Position numbers and translations under genes: made by a program | The notes under the pieces: model-generated | Told to the model about the DNA's origin: nothing | Databases searched by the model: none | The model's input: the letters and a program-made list of their open reading frames with translations, nothing else | NCBI RefSeq assembly: GCF_016741875.1 | Contig: NZ_JAERRF010000006.1 | Span: 310,001 to 374,000, forward strand | DNA from: Streptomyces coffeae | GTDB lineage: Bacteria > Actinomycetota > Actinomycetes > Streptomycetales > Streptomycetaceae | DNA: 64,000 nucleotides | Direction of reading: 5' to 3' | In this document: positions 43,532-51,658 of the stretch, one piece after another | Numbering within the stretch: the first letter of the stretch is position 1 | Layout: each line of letters begins with the position of its first letter

Positions 43532-44590
43532 ATGAACGGATATGAGGAACACGGCGAGCGGGCTTACGACGTCGTGGTGGTCGGCGGTGGCGCGGCCGGG
43601 CTGAGCGGGGCGCTCACCCTCGGCCGGGCACGGCGCTCGGTGCTGGTGATCGACGCCGGGCAGCCGCGCAACGCCCCCGCGGAAGGGGTGCACGGCCTTC
43701 TCGGACACGAGGGCACACCACCCGCCACCCTGCTGGCCAACGGCCGTGCCGAGGTGCGCGGCTATGGCGGCGAGATCGTGGACGGCACCGTGGTGGCGGC
43801 CGAACGCCGGGCCACCGGCGGCTTCCGCGTCACCCTCGCCGACGGCACCGCGGTCCGCGCCGAACGGCTGCTGGTGACCACCGGCCTCGTCGACGAACTG
43901 CCCGCGGTGCCCGGGGTGGCCGAGCTGTGGGGCACCGATGTGCTGCACTGCCCGTACTGCCACGGCTGGGAGGTCCGCGACCAGGCGATCGGCGTTCTGG
44001 CCGGCGGGCCGCACGCGGTGCGTCAGGCACTGCTCTGGCGGCAGTGGAGCGAGAACATCACCCTCTTCCTGCACACCGGGCCCGAGCCGGGGGACGAGGA
44101 GTACGAGCAACTCGCCGCACGGGGCGTCGCCGTGGTGGACGGCACCGTGGCCGCACTGGAGACGGCCGGTGGCAGGCTCTCCGGGGTGCGGCTCGCCGAC
44201 GGGCCGGTGATCGCCTGCCGCGCGCTGGTCACCGCACCGTACTTCGCCGCCCGCGCGGACTTCCTGGCCTCCCTCGGTCTGGAGCCGACCGGTCAGGAGA
44301 TGGCGGGCCACGAGATCGCCCGCAGGATCGAGGCCGACGCGACGGGCGCCACCGCCGTCCCCGGGGTGTGGGTCGCGGGCAATGTGGCCGACCCGCTCGA
44401 GAAGGTGGCCGGCGCCGCCGCCTCGGGGGTGCACGCGGCCGCGGCCATCAACGCCGACCTGGTGGCCGAGGAGACCCGCCGCGCGGTGGCCGCGCGGCAG
44501 TCGTCGTTCTCCTCGTGCTCCTCGTTCTCCGCGGCGCAGGAACGCGAGGTGTGTGCCCGTGTGCTGGGCGACCGCCGCCACGGACTGTGA
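43532..44590 (+). CDS. Thioredoxin-reductase-like FAD/NAD(P) oxidoreductase
   Basis: 352 residues from ATG 43532 behind GGAGG. FAD-binding motif VVVVGGGAAGLSGALTLGRA (about 14-33), redox Cys pair CPYCHGW (about 146-152), NADP-binding part IGVLAGGPHAVRQALL, and C-terminal FAD motif GVWVAGNVADPLEKVAGAAA. The CPYCHG motif marks the branch beside thioredoxin reductase found with XRE-cupin regulators; no thioredoxin is adjacent, so the disulfide partner is unknown. The tail AARQSSFSSCSSFSAAQERE is low in complexity and looks like a late addition. Confidence 0.9.
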   Translation: MNGYEEHGERAYDVVVVGGGAAGLSGALTLGRARRSVLVIDAGQPRNAPAEGVHGLLGHEGTPPATLLANGRAEVRGYGGEIVDGTVVAAERRATGGFRVTLADGTAVRAERLLVTTGLVDELPAVPGVAELWGTDVLHCPYCHGWEVRDQAIGVLAGGPHAVRQALLWRQWSENITLFLHTGPEPGDEEYEQLAARGVAVVDGTVAALETAGGRLSGVRLADGPVIACRALVTAPYFAARADFLASLGLEPTGQEMAGHEIARRIEADATGATAVPGVWVAGNVADPLEKVAGAAASGVHAAAAINADLVAEETRRAVAARQSSFSSCSSFSAAQEREVCARVLGDRRHGL

Positions 44591-44618
44591 ACGCCCTCGG
44601 CTGACCCCCGGCAGCACC

Positions 44619-44744
44619 TCTGGACCTCGGTTGCGGTGAGGGCGGCGGCGCCGTCCGGCTCGCCCGGCGGGGCCGGCACGTCACCGCCGTGGACATCTCA
44701 CAGGTGGCTCTCGACCGGGCCGCCGTCCACACCGCGCCCCGTCT
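44619..44744 (+). pseudogene. Remnant of a class I SAM-dependent methyltransferase gene
   Basis: In one plus-strand frame the sequence from 44619 reads LDLGCGEGGGAVRLARRGRH and then VTAVDISQVALDRAAVHTA. This is motif I and motif II of a SAM methyltransferase. A stop codon lies six codons before it, and after about 42 codons the match ends where the convergent acyltransferase gene begins. There is no room for the remaining 150 or so residues, so it is a truncated relic. It sits directly after the flavoprotein, where an intact methyltransferase may once have been co-transcribed. Confidence 0.72.
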
Positions 44745-45823
44745 CATGTCGACGTGCGCCGGAACACCCAGTCCATCCGAGGTTCCACCAGCGGGCGGAA
44801 GACCCGCCGCACCGGCCCGCTGCACAGCACCGTGATCATCGCCACGGTGGCCGCGGTGACCGTCAGTTCACCCCACGGGGTGTGCAGCCACGGATGGTCG
44901 TACCAGTCCCAGAAGCGGGACGCCTTGATGAGGAAACCGTGCAGCAGATAGCCGTAGAGCGTTCCCGTGCCGAGCGCGGTGAACCACATCGCCCGCCCCG
45001 GCACCCAGGCCAGGAAACAGGCCGTCAGGGCGAGCGCCAGCAGGAACAGCCCGGGGGTGGTGAGCAGACCGGCCCAGCGTGGGACGTCCAGCCCGGCGAC
45101 GCTCGTGCGGTGGTAGAACCACTCCGCGTCGAACCACGGCGCCGCCGCGTACGCCGCGCAGAGCACGAAGGCGATGAAGGGCAGGGAGACCAGCCGGGCT
45201 TTGCGCGTGCGCAGCCGTGCGAAGTGGCCCGGCCGCAGGGTGAGTCCGACCACGAAGAAGGGGAGGAACGCCAGCACCCGTTGCAGCGACAGATCGCCGC
45301 CGGAGTCCGGCGAGATGGAGGCAAGCGCGGCCACCGCCAGCGCGACCGGCACCGGATAACGCAGTGCCAGCCACAGGGGTGTGGTGAGCCGCCAGATGAA
45401 CAGCGCGGCCAGGAACCACATCACATACCAGGGGTCCAGCAGACTGAACGGTTCCCCCGGGTTGTCCAGCACCCACCGGGAGAAGAGGGTGTACGCCACC
45501 TCGAAGACCAGGTACGGCACCACCACACTGCTGATGAGCCGTCGCACCCGGCCGGGCGCCAGATCGAAACTCCGCGAGAAGTAGCCCGATATCAGTGCGA
45601 AGGCGGGCATGTGGAAGGCGTACACCATGAGGTAGACCGCAGTGGCGGCGCGGCTGTCGTAGGTGAGCGGTTCCCAGGCGTGGCCGCAGGCCACCAGCAC
45701 GATCGTCAGGTACTTCGCATTGTCGAAGTACGGGTCGCGGGTTCTGGATCCGGACCCGTCACCGCCCTTGGGCCGTGTCGCGGCCGGTGGTGTGGTCACT
45801 CGGGCGGTCGTGTCCTGTTGCAT
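44744..45823 (-). CDS. Acyltransferase 3 family membrane protein
   Basis: 359 residues from ATG 45823. The active-site region YFDNAKYLTIVLVACGHAW (about 32-50) holds the conserved His of acyltransferase-3 proteins. About 10 membrane helices follow, including MVYAFHMPAFALISGYFSRS, DPWYVMWFLAALFIWRLTTP and LYGYLLHGFLIKASRFW. Such enzymes O-acylate sugars or cell-surface polymers at the membrane. The substrate is unknown. It is 76 bp downstream of dhaL but probably unrelated to it. Its 3' end adjoins the methyltransferase remnant. Confidence 0.85.
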   Translation of the reverse strand: MQQDTTARVTTPPAATRPKGGDGSGSRTRDPYFDNAKYLTIVLVACGHAWEPLTYDSRAATAVYLMVYAFHMPAFALISGYFSRSFDLAPGRVRRLISSVVVPYLVFEVAYTLFSRWVLDNPGEPFSLLDPWYVMWFLAALFIWRLTTPLWLALRYPVPVALAVAALASISPDSGGDLSLQRVLAFLPFFVVGLTLRPGHFARLRTRKARLVSLPFIAFVLCAAYAAAPWFDAEWFYHRTSVAGLDVPRWAGLLTTPGLFLLALALTACFLAWVPGRAMWFTALGTGTLYGYLLHGFLIKASRFWDWYDHPWLHTPWGELTVTAATVAMITVLCSGPVRRVFRPLVEPRMDWVFRRTST

Positions 45824-45899
45824 GTGTTTCCCGGGCACCTTCGGTAAAGACGGCAACGCGTCCCGTGCGCCTGCCCGGTTCGGCCCGGTCCATGCGGAA

Positions 45900-46595
45900 T
45901 CAGCGGTCCGGGAGCCGGTCCAGCACGGTGACCTCCTCGTTCGCGGAGGCGAACAGCAGGGCGACGGCCAGGGCGCCGGGGTCCGGGACGCCACGGGAGT
46001 GGTCGCCGGTGTAACTGGCGCGCCCGCGCCGGGCGCGCAGACCGCTGGTGGAGCGGGCCCCCTGGTGGGCGGCGACCGCGGCCAGATGGAGCGCGGCCGC
46101 CGGGTCGGCGGTCGGTGGGCATGCGGCGAGTGCCTTTGCGGCCGGGACGAGGGCGTCCACCATCGTCTTGTCGCCGACATCGGCCTCTCCGACGCGCTGG
46201 ATCGCGGCCACACCGGCGGCGGTCCCGGTGGCGAGCGCGGCGGTGCCGGGGAGGGCGGGGGAGGCGTCGTACAGCGCGTCGGCGAGCTCCTGGAACAGCA
46301 GCCCGAACAGCGGGCCGCTGGTGCCGCCGACATCGTCGAGGAAGACCCGTGCGGCGGCGGCCAGCGGTGCCGCCGGGCCGTCGTCGGCGGACCGCGGAGC
46401 GGCCGTCAGCGCGTCGAGGGCGCGGCGCACACCGTCCATACCGGTGGCCAGGTTGGCGCCGAAGTCACCGTCGCCCGCCTGCTGGTCCAGGGCGGTGAGT
46501 TCGGGTTCGACGGAGCGTACGGTGGCGGCGAAACGGGTCAGCCACTCCGCGACGCTGTCATGGGTCAGGGCGTGTCGGGCGGGGCGGTCGGGCAT
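45900..46595 (-). CDS. dhaL: Dihydroxyacetone kinase subunit DhaL
   Basis: 231 residues from ATG 46595 behind GAGGAG. The nucleotide-binding Asp cluster is LDQQAGDGDFGANLATGM (about 36-53), followed by VGGTSGPLFGLLFQELADAL and DVGDKTMVDALVPAAKALA. These are the DAK2 motifs for ADP and Mg. It takes the phosphate from a donor to DhaK-bound dihydroxyacetone. In PTS-type systems DhaM re-phosphorylates the ADP held here, but no DhaM gene is visible in this window. Confidence 0.93.
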   Translation of the reverse strand: MPDRPARHALTHDSVAEWLTRFAATVRSVEPELTALDQQAGDGDFGANLATGMDGVRRALDALTAAPRSADDGPAAPLAAAARVFLDDVGGTSGPLFGLLFQELADALYDASPALPGTAALATGTAAGVAAIQRVGEADVGDKTMVDALVPAAKALAACPPTADPAAALHLAAVAAHQGARSTSGLRARRGRASYTGDHSRGVPDPGALAVALLFASANEEVTVLDRLPDR

Positions 46596-46669
46596 GGAGA
46601 GGCTCCTCGGGGCGGTCGTGGAGGAAGGACGTGGCACCGTGTTCTGACACGGCGCGGTGTTACGCGGGG

Positions 46670-47719
46670 TCACAGAGGCCAGGCGGGGGTGCGGGCGGGG
46701 GCGTCCCACAGCCGCAGGGTCTCGGCGTCGGAGGCGAGCAGGGTCAGTGAGAAGCCACGCATGTCGAGGGCGCTGACGAAGGTGCCGGTGAGCGAGCGGT
46801 CCAGGGCGACGTCACGGGTGTCGAGGGCCTTGGCGAGGGCGTGGCGGATCCCGTACAGCTCCAGGGAGGTGATCGATCCGAGCCCGTTGACGAGCGCGAG
46901 CACCCGCGACCGCGACCCGTCGGGAAGCGCGGCCAGCAGTTGGTCGGTCATGGTTTCCACCAGCTTGCCCAGCGGTGCGTGCGGAGTGGTGCCCTCGGCG
47001 CGTTCTCCGTGGATGCCCACCCCGAACTCCAGGACGCCCTCGGGCAGACCGAAGGCCGGGGCGCCGGACGCGGGCGCGGTGTGCGCGGCGGCGGCCACGG
47101 CCAGACTGCGGGCCCGGCCGGTCAGTTCGGCGCCGAGGGCCGCCAGTTCGTCCAGTCCGCGTCCCTCGTCGGCGGCGGCGCCGAGGATCTTCTCGATGAG
47201 CAGAGTGGCACCGGTGCCGCGGCGGCCGACCGCGATGTCGTCGGAGTCGGTGGCGAGATCGTCGTCGATCAGGACGCGGGCGCAGGCGATCCCCTCGTGG
47301 TGGAGGCGTTCGGCGGCGATGCCGAAGTTGATGCGGTCGCCGGTGTAGTTCTTGACGATGTGCAGGACTCCGCCGGGCCCGGCGACGGCACGGCTGGCCT
47401 CGAAGATCTGCCGGTTGTGCGGCGAGGCGAAGATCCGGCCGGGGCAGGAGGCGTCCAGCATCCCCATGCCGATGAATCCGGAGTGCAGCGGCTCATGACC
47501 CGAACCACCCCCGGACACCAAGCCGACACGGCGGGTGGGCGCGGGGTGGCGGGCGCGGAGATAGCCGTGGTCGGGGTGGTACGCGACGAGGTCGGCGTGG
47601 GCGGCGGCGAAGCCCGCGAGCGCGTCGGGAACGAGGGACTCGGGCGAGTCACGGAAGTACTGGGGCATGAACGCGGCTCCCTGAGCGAGTGGGGCGGACG
47701 GGGTGGACTCGGTGGTCAT
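46670..47719 (-). CDS. dhaK: Dihydroxyacetone kinase subunit DhaK
   Basis: 349 residues from ATG 47719. Substrate-binding loop VSGGGSGHEPLHSGFIGMGM (about 68-87) and the covalent-binding histidine in FGVGIHGER (His237, which forms a hemiaminal with dihydroxyacetone). Middle motif VKNYTGDRINFGIAAE. It binds dihydroxyacetone for phosphorylation by DhaL. The first gene of the dhaKL pair, with 74 bp between. The N-terminal extension of 17 residues before MPQYF is not conserved in length. Confidence 0.94.
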   Translation of the reverse strand: MTTESTPSAPLAQGAAFMPQYFRDSPESLVPDALAGFAAAHADLVAYHPDHGYLRARHPAPTRRVGLVSGGGSGHEPLHSGFIGMGMLDASCPGRIFASPHNRQIFEASRAVAGPGGVLHIVKNYTGDRINFGIAAERLHHEGIACARVLIDDDLATDSDDIAVGRRGTGATLLIEKILGAAADEGRGLDELAALGAELTGRARSLAVAAAAHTAPASGAPAFGLPEGVLEFGVGIHGERAEGTTPHAPLGKLVETMTDQLLAALPDGSRSRVLALVNGLGSITSLELYGIRHALAKALDTRDVALDRSLTGTFVSALDMRGFSLTLLASDAETLRLWDAPARTPAWPL

Positions 47720-48001
47720 GCGCCGGACCCGGCGATGCGGTGCCTCAGCCAACGATGGTCGCCGCGACACGGCGGCAGGGTGCTCAGGCTGGACAGCAGC
47801 GCGACCCCAACGGCCTACTGTCATACGCCGGTCGTGTGCTTTCCGTACTGCTCCGACGGGCCTGCCGGTCCTGGTCCGAAGGGAGCAACAGCAGCGATCC
47901 GCGGGCGGGATCGGGGTACCGGACCTCAACCGTGTCCGCGGACGGGCATGGGTGCGAGCATGCTGACGGCAGATGATCGTCCGCGCGAACAGGGAGTCAG
48001 G

Positions 48002-48799
48002 GTGACGGAGACGAGGACCGGGAACGACGGGGGAGCCGGAGGGGCCGACGCCCCGCTGGCGGGGTGCGCTGTGCTGGTGACCGGCGCCTCCAGCGGCATA
48101 GGGGCGGCGACCGCCCGGTCGCTGGCCCGGCAGGGCGCCGATCTGGCGCTGGTCGCCCGCCGCACCGACCGGCTCGAGAAACTGGCGTCCGGCATCCGGG
48201 AGCAGGGGCGCTCCTGTGTCGCCCTCACCGCCGATCTGCGGGACTCGGCACAGGCCCGTCAAGCCGTCGAGGACGCCGCGGAACGGTTCGGCCGGCTGGA
48301 TGTGCTGGTGAACAGCGTGGGGTTCGTGGCCACCGGTGATATCGAGGAGGGCGACTCCGAGAACTGGGAGCGGATGATCGACCTCAACGTCAAGGCGGTG
48401 CTGCACACTTCGCAGAAGGCGCTGCCGCATCTGCTGCGGGCGGCGGCGGAGGGCCCGCGCGGGGTGGCCGACCTGGTGAGCGTGAGCTCGGTGGCCGGCC
48501 GGTTGGCGCGAGCCCACAACGCCGTCTACTCAGCGACCAAACACGCGGTGGGTGCCTTCAGCGAGGCCCTCCGGCAGGAGGTGACCGCGCGGGGGGTGCG
48601 GGTCGGGGTGGTCGAACCCGGTATGACGGCCACGGAGATGACGGCCGACAGCACCACCGGGGCCGTGGCCCGCGGTATGCCGCGCGAGCTGTGGCTTCAG
48701 GCCGAGGACATCGCCCGGTCGATCACCTTCATGGTCACCCAGCCCCCGCACGCCGCGATCAACGAGATCCTGGTGCGGCCGACGGCTCAGTCGCACTGA
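48002..48799 (+). CDS. Short-chain dehydrogenase/reductase
   Basis: 265 residues from GTG 48002 (AGGGAG upstream; ATG 47960 is an in-frame alternative). The nucleotide motif is [20 protein letters not shown] (about 26-45), with the catalytic set Ser (SVSSVAG), Tyr (YSATKHA) and Lys. It belongs to the classical SDR class, and the Ala/Arg-rich second strand (ALVARRTDRLE) suggests NADP use. Substrate unknown. It is divergent from dhaK with 282 bp between. A hairpin with arms AGCCGAGGCG and CGCCTCGGCT at 48813-48840 could end its transcript, within the neighbouring pseudogene. Confidence 0.9.
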   Translation: MTETRTGNDGGAGGADAPLAGCAVLVTGASSGIGAATARSLARQGADLALVARRTDRLEKLASGIREQGRSCVALTADLRDSAQARQAVEDAAERFGRLDVLVNSVGFVATGDIEEGDSENWERMIDLNVKAVLHTSQKALPHLLRAAAEGPRGVADLVSVSSVAGRLARAHNAVYSATKHAVGAFSEALRQEVTARGVRVGVVEPGMTATEMTADSTTGAVARGMPRELWLQAEDIARSITFMVTQPPHAAINEILVRPTAQSH

Positions 48800-49185
48800 C
48801 CAGGGAGGACGGAGCCGAGGCGGGGGCCTCCGCCTCGGCTGCCCCGGCGGATGCCGGCTCGTCGTCGGGCAGCCGCAGGAAGAGGGCGAGCACCCGCTGA
48901 CCACATAGAGCCCCGCGAAGATCCACATGACCCCGGCCACCCCGAGCGGCCCGATCGCGAGCCCGACGATGGCCGGTCCGACGAAGGTGCTCAGCCCTGC
49001 CCCGAGATTGAGCACGGACATCGCGGCGCCCTTGTGCTCCGGGGACAGCGACGGCATCAGCGCGGACAGCGGTACGTATCCGGCGAGGGTGGCGCCGTAG
49101 ACCACTCCGACGGCCACGGCCACCCACACCTCGGCGCCCGCGGCCGGCGGGACGTAGTACAGCTTGTGCCGAGGTCCGCCACCGC
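48759..49185 (-). pseudogene. Decayed MFS transporter, C-terminal part with frameshift
   Basis: The minus strand encodes the last membrane helices of a major facilitator: VAVAVGVVYGATLAGYVPLS, then PSLSPEHKGAAMSVLNLGAG and MWIFAGLYVVSG. At about 48895-48905 the frame changes; the natural continuation VLALFLRLPDDEPASAGAAE is in another frame and reaches a stop at 48759. The upstream end has no start and no earlier helices. So the N-terminal 80% is missing and the rest is frameshifted. The stop overlaps the 3' end of the SDR gene by about 40 bp. Confidence 0.8.
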
Positions 49186-49500
49186 GCAGTGGCCGTTGCG
49201 CTCATCAGGTGACGGATGGCGTCCCGGGAATCACACGAACGCCGTATTCCGGCGGGTGGATCCGCAGGTGTCCGCACAGGGTGGCGGTGTGCTCTCCGGG
49301 TGGCGCGCACCGGGTGTCCCCGCCCGTAGCCTGGAGCGCTGACCTGCGTAAACCATCGGTATGGCCGTTGATGGCCGCCGTATGACGAGGTGTCGGAAGG
49401 CCGGTGGGTGTACGCCCCGGTGGCGTACTCCGGTGTTCCACGGAGCCGCCGTACGGCCCACGGCACGGGCCGTGCGGGTGCTCGACCTGCCCCGCCTCGG
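49176..49500. other. Intergenic region, no gene seen
   Basis: 325 bp between the MFS relic and the next plus-strand gene. No recognisable protein in either direction, and only ordinary GC hairpins. Probably a deletion scar plus the promoter of the gene downstream. Confidence 0.45.
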
Positions 49501-51564
49501 ATGACAGCGTGGGCCGACATGGAGCACAGCCCTGGACCGCAAAACGTGCGCGCGAGGCTGCTGCTGGCCAGCGCCACCATGCTCTTCGTCGAGCTGGCGC
49601 TGATCCGGTGGACCGGCGCCAATATCGTCCATCTGAGCTATTTCTCGAACTTCATCCTCTTGGGCTCGTTCCTCGGGATCGGCCTGGGATTCCTCATCCC
49701 CGCCGGCCGCGGGCAGTGGCTCACCCGCTGGGCGCCCATTCCGCTGGCCGTCCTGGTCGTCCTGGTACGGGAGTTCCCCGTCCAGGTGCGGCAGAGCAGC
49801 GGTGAGGTCATCTACTTCACGGCCGTGAAAACCACCGGACTGCCCCAGTGGGTGACGCTGCCCGTCCTGTTCGGACTGACCGCGCTCATCATGATGGCGA
49901 TCGGGAAGATGACCGCGGACCTGTTCCGCCGTCTGCCGTCGCTGGAGGCGTACCGCTTCGACCTGTTGGGTTCCCTCACCGGATCGTTGTCCTTCGCGCT
50001 GCTGTCCTGGCTGCGCGCCCCATCGGTGGTGTGGGGAGTGATCGCCGCGGTGGCACTGCTCGTCCTGGGCGGCCGCCGCAACACCATCCGGTACACCATC
50101 CCGCTCGGGGTGATGGTGGCGGTGCTCGCCCTGGAGACGGTGGCGAGCGGTATCTCCTGGTCCCCGTACTACAAGATCGAGACCAAACGCTCGACCTCGA
50201 CCGCCCGCGACTACAACATCTCCGCCAACGGGGTGCCGCACCAGAGCATCGCCCCGATGAAGGCGCTGACCAAACCCGGTTCACCGTACAACCAGCCCTA
50301 CCGTGAGACACCGCGCAACCCCCACCGCAACGTCCTGGTCATCGGGGCGGGCAACGGCAATGACGTGGCCCTCGCCCTCGCCCACGGCGCCAAGCGGGTG
50401 GACGCCGTGGAAATCGACCCCCGGTTGCAGGAGATCGGCGCCTCGCTGCATCCGGCCCGCCCGTACGACAACCCCCGGGTGCACGTGCACATCAACGACG
50501 GCCGGGCCTTCCTGGAGCAGACGAAGACCCGCTACGACCTGATCGTGCTCGCGCTTCCGGACTCCCTGACCCTGGTGTCGGGGGCCAGCAATCTGCGTCT
50601 GGAGAGCTATCTGTTCACCCGTCAGGCATTCGAGGCGGCACACCGCCACCTCGCCCCCGACGGTGCGTTCGCCATGTACAACTACTACCGGCAGAACTGG
50701 CTCATCGACCGGTTCGGATCCACTCTCGCCTCCGTCTTCGGCCACGCGCCCTGTATCACCCACTACGGCAACAAGCGGGCCGCGGTCATGGTGGCGGGCG
50801 TCACCGCGCGCGACCAGTCCTGCGCCCACTCGACGTGGCAGCCCTCGGGCAAGGTGCCCACCGCCGCCACCGACGACCACCCGTTCCCCTATCTGCTGCA
50901 CCGCACCATCCCCGGCCTCTACATCGGTGTGCTCAGCGCGATCCTGTTGGTGACCCTGGTGTCGGTACGGATGACCGGTGTCCGCATCCGGCGCACCGCG
51001 GCCTACACCGACATGTTCCTGCTCGGGGCCGCCTTCATGCTCCTCGAGACCAAGAACGTGATCGGCTTCGCGCTCTACTTCGGCACCACCTGGCTGGTCA
51101 ACGCCATGGTGTTCGCGGGTGTGCTGATCGCCGTCCTGTGCGCGGTGGAAGTACGGCGCCGGATGCGCAGGGTCAACCAGCTCGCCCTGCAACTGCTGCT
51201 CTTCGCCACCCTGGCCATCGCCTGGCTGATCCCGACCGACCTGGTGCTCGGGCTGCCGTTCGCGGGACGTCTCGCCGCCGCGATCGCCCTGGCCTTCGCG
51301 CCCATCTTCTGCGCCAACCTCATCTTCTCCGACCGGCTGGCCGCGGCCTCCGATCCCACGGCGGCCTTCGGGGCCAATCTGCTGGGCGCCCTCACCGGCG
51401 GTGCCCTGGAGTACCTGGCCCTCCTCACGGGCTACCAGGCCCTCCTGCTGGTGGTGGCCGTGCTCTACGCGGGCGCCGGCATCACCATGCGGTTCACCCG
51501 CCCCGGCTCCCAAGAGATCCCCGTCAAGGAACCGCTCACGGTGCCCGCGGCGCCCCGTACCTGA
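49501..51564 (+). CDS. Membrane-embedded spermidine-synthase-like protein
   Basis: 687 residues from ATG 49501 (ATG 49519 possible; no strong ribosome binding site). Membrane helices 1-6 (about 15-215) precede a soluble Rossmann-fold domain of the polyamine aminopropyltransferase type: VLVIGAGNGNDVALALAHGA (about 278-297), AVEIDPRLQEIGASLHPA and DGRAFLEQTKTRYDLIVLALPD. About six further helices follow (about 475-675). Similar large membrane fusions are widespread in bacteria and lack assigned substrates; catalytic residues for putrescine binding are not evident, so the domain may methylate or bind SAM instead. The gene stands alone. Confidence 0.8.
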   Translation: MTAWADMEHSPGPQNVRARLLLASATMLFVELALIRWTGANIVHLSYFSNFILLGSFLGIGLGFLIPAGRGQWLTRWAPIPLAVLVVLVREFPVQVRQSSGEVIYFTAVKTTGLPQWVTLPVLFGLTALIMMAIGKMTADLFRRLPSLEAYRFDLLGSLTGSLSFALLSWLRAPSVVWGVIAAVALLVLGGRRNTIRYTIPLGVMVAVLALETVASGISWSPYYKIETKRSTSTARDYNISANGVPHQSIAPMKALTKPGSPYNQPYRETPRNPHRNVLVIGAGNGNDVALALAHGAKRVDAVEIDPRLQEIGASLHPARPYDNPRVHVHINDGRAFLEQTKTRYDLIVLALPDSLTLVSGASNLRLESYLFTRQAFEAAHRHLAPDGAFAMYNYYRQNWLIDRFGSTLASVFGHAPCITHYGNKRAAVMVAGVTARDQSCAHSTWQPSGKVPTAATDDHPFPYLLHRTIPGLYIGVLSAILLVTLVSVRMTGVRIRRTAAYTDMFLLGAAFMLLETKNVIGFALYFGTTWLVNAMVFAGVLIAVLCAVEVRRRMRRVNQLALQLLLFATLAIAWLIPTDLVLGLPFAGRLAAAIALAFAPIFCANLIFSDRLAAASDPTAAFGANLLGALTGGALEYLALLTGYQALLLVVAVLYAGAGITMRFTRPGSQEIPVKEPLTVPAAPRT

Positions 51565-51599
51565 TTCCCTTCACCGAACCACTGGCTCACTTCCACCCG

Positions 51600-51639
51600 C
51601 CGCCCCCGCCTCCCGGAACACTCCGGAGGACGGGGGCGG
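51600..51639. terminator. Bidirectional hairpin between convergent genes
   Basis: Outer arms CCGCCCCCG (51600-51608) and CGGGGGCGG (51631-51639) with a further imperfect inner stem. Located between the stop codons at 51564 and 51659. Confidence 0.7.
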
Positions 51640-51658
51640 TCCCATGTGGCCACGGGTT

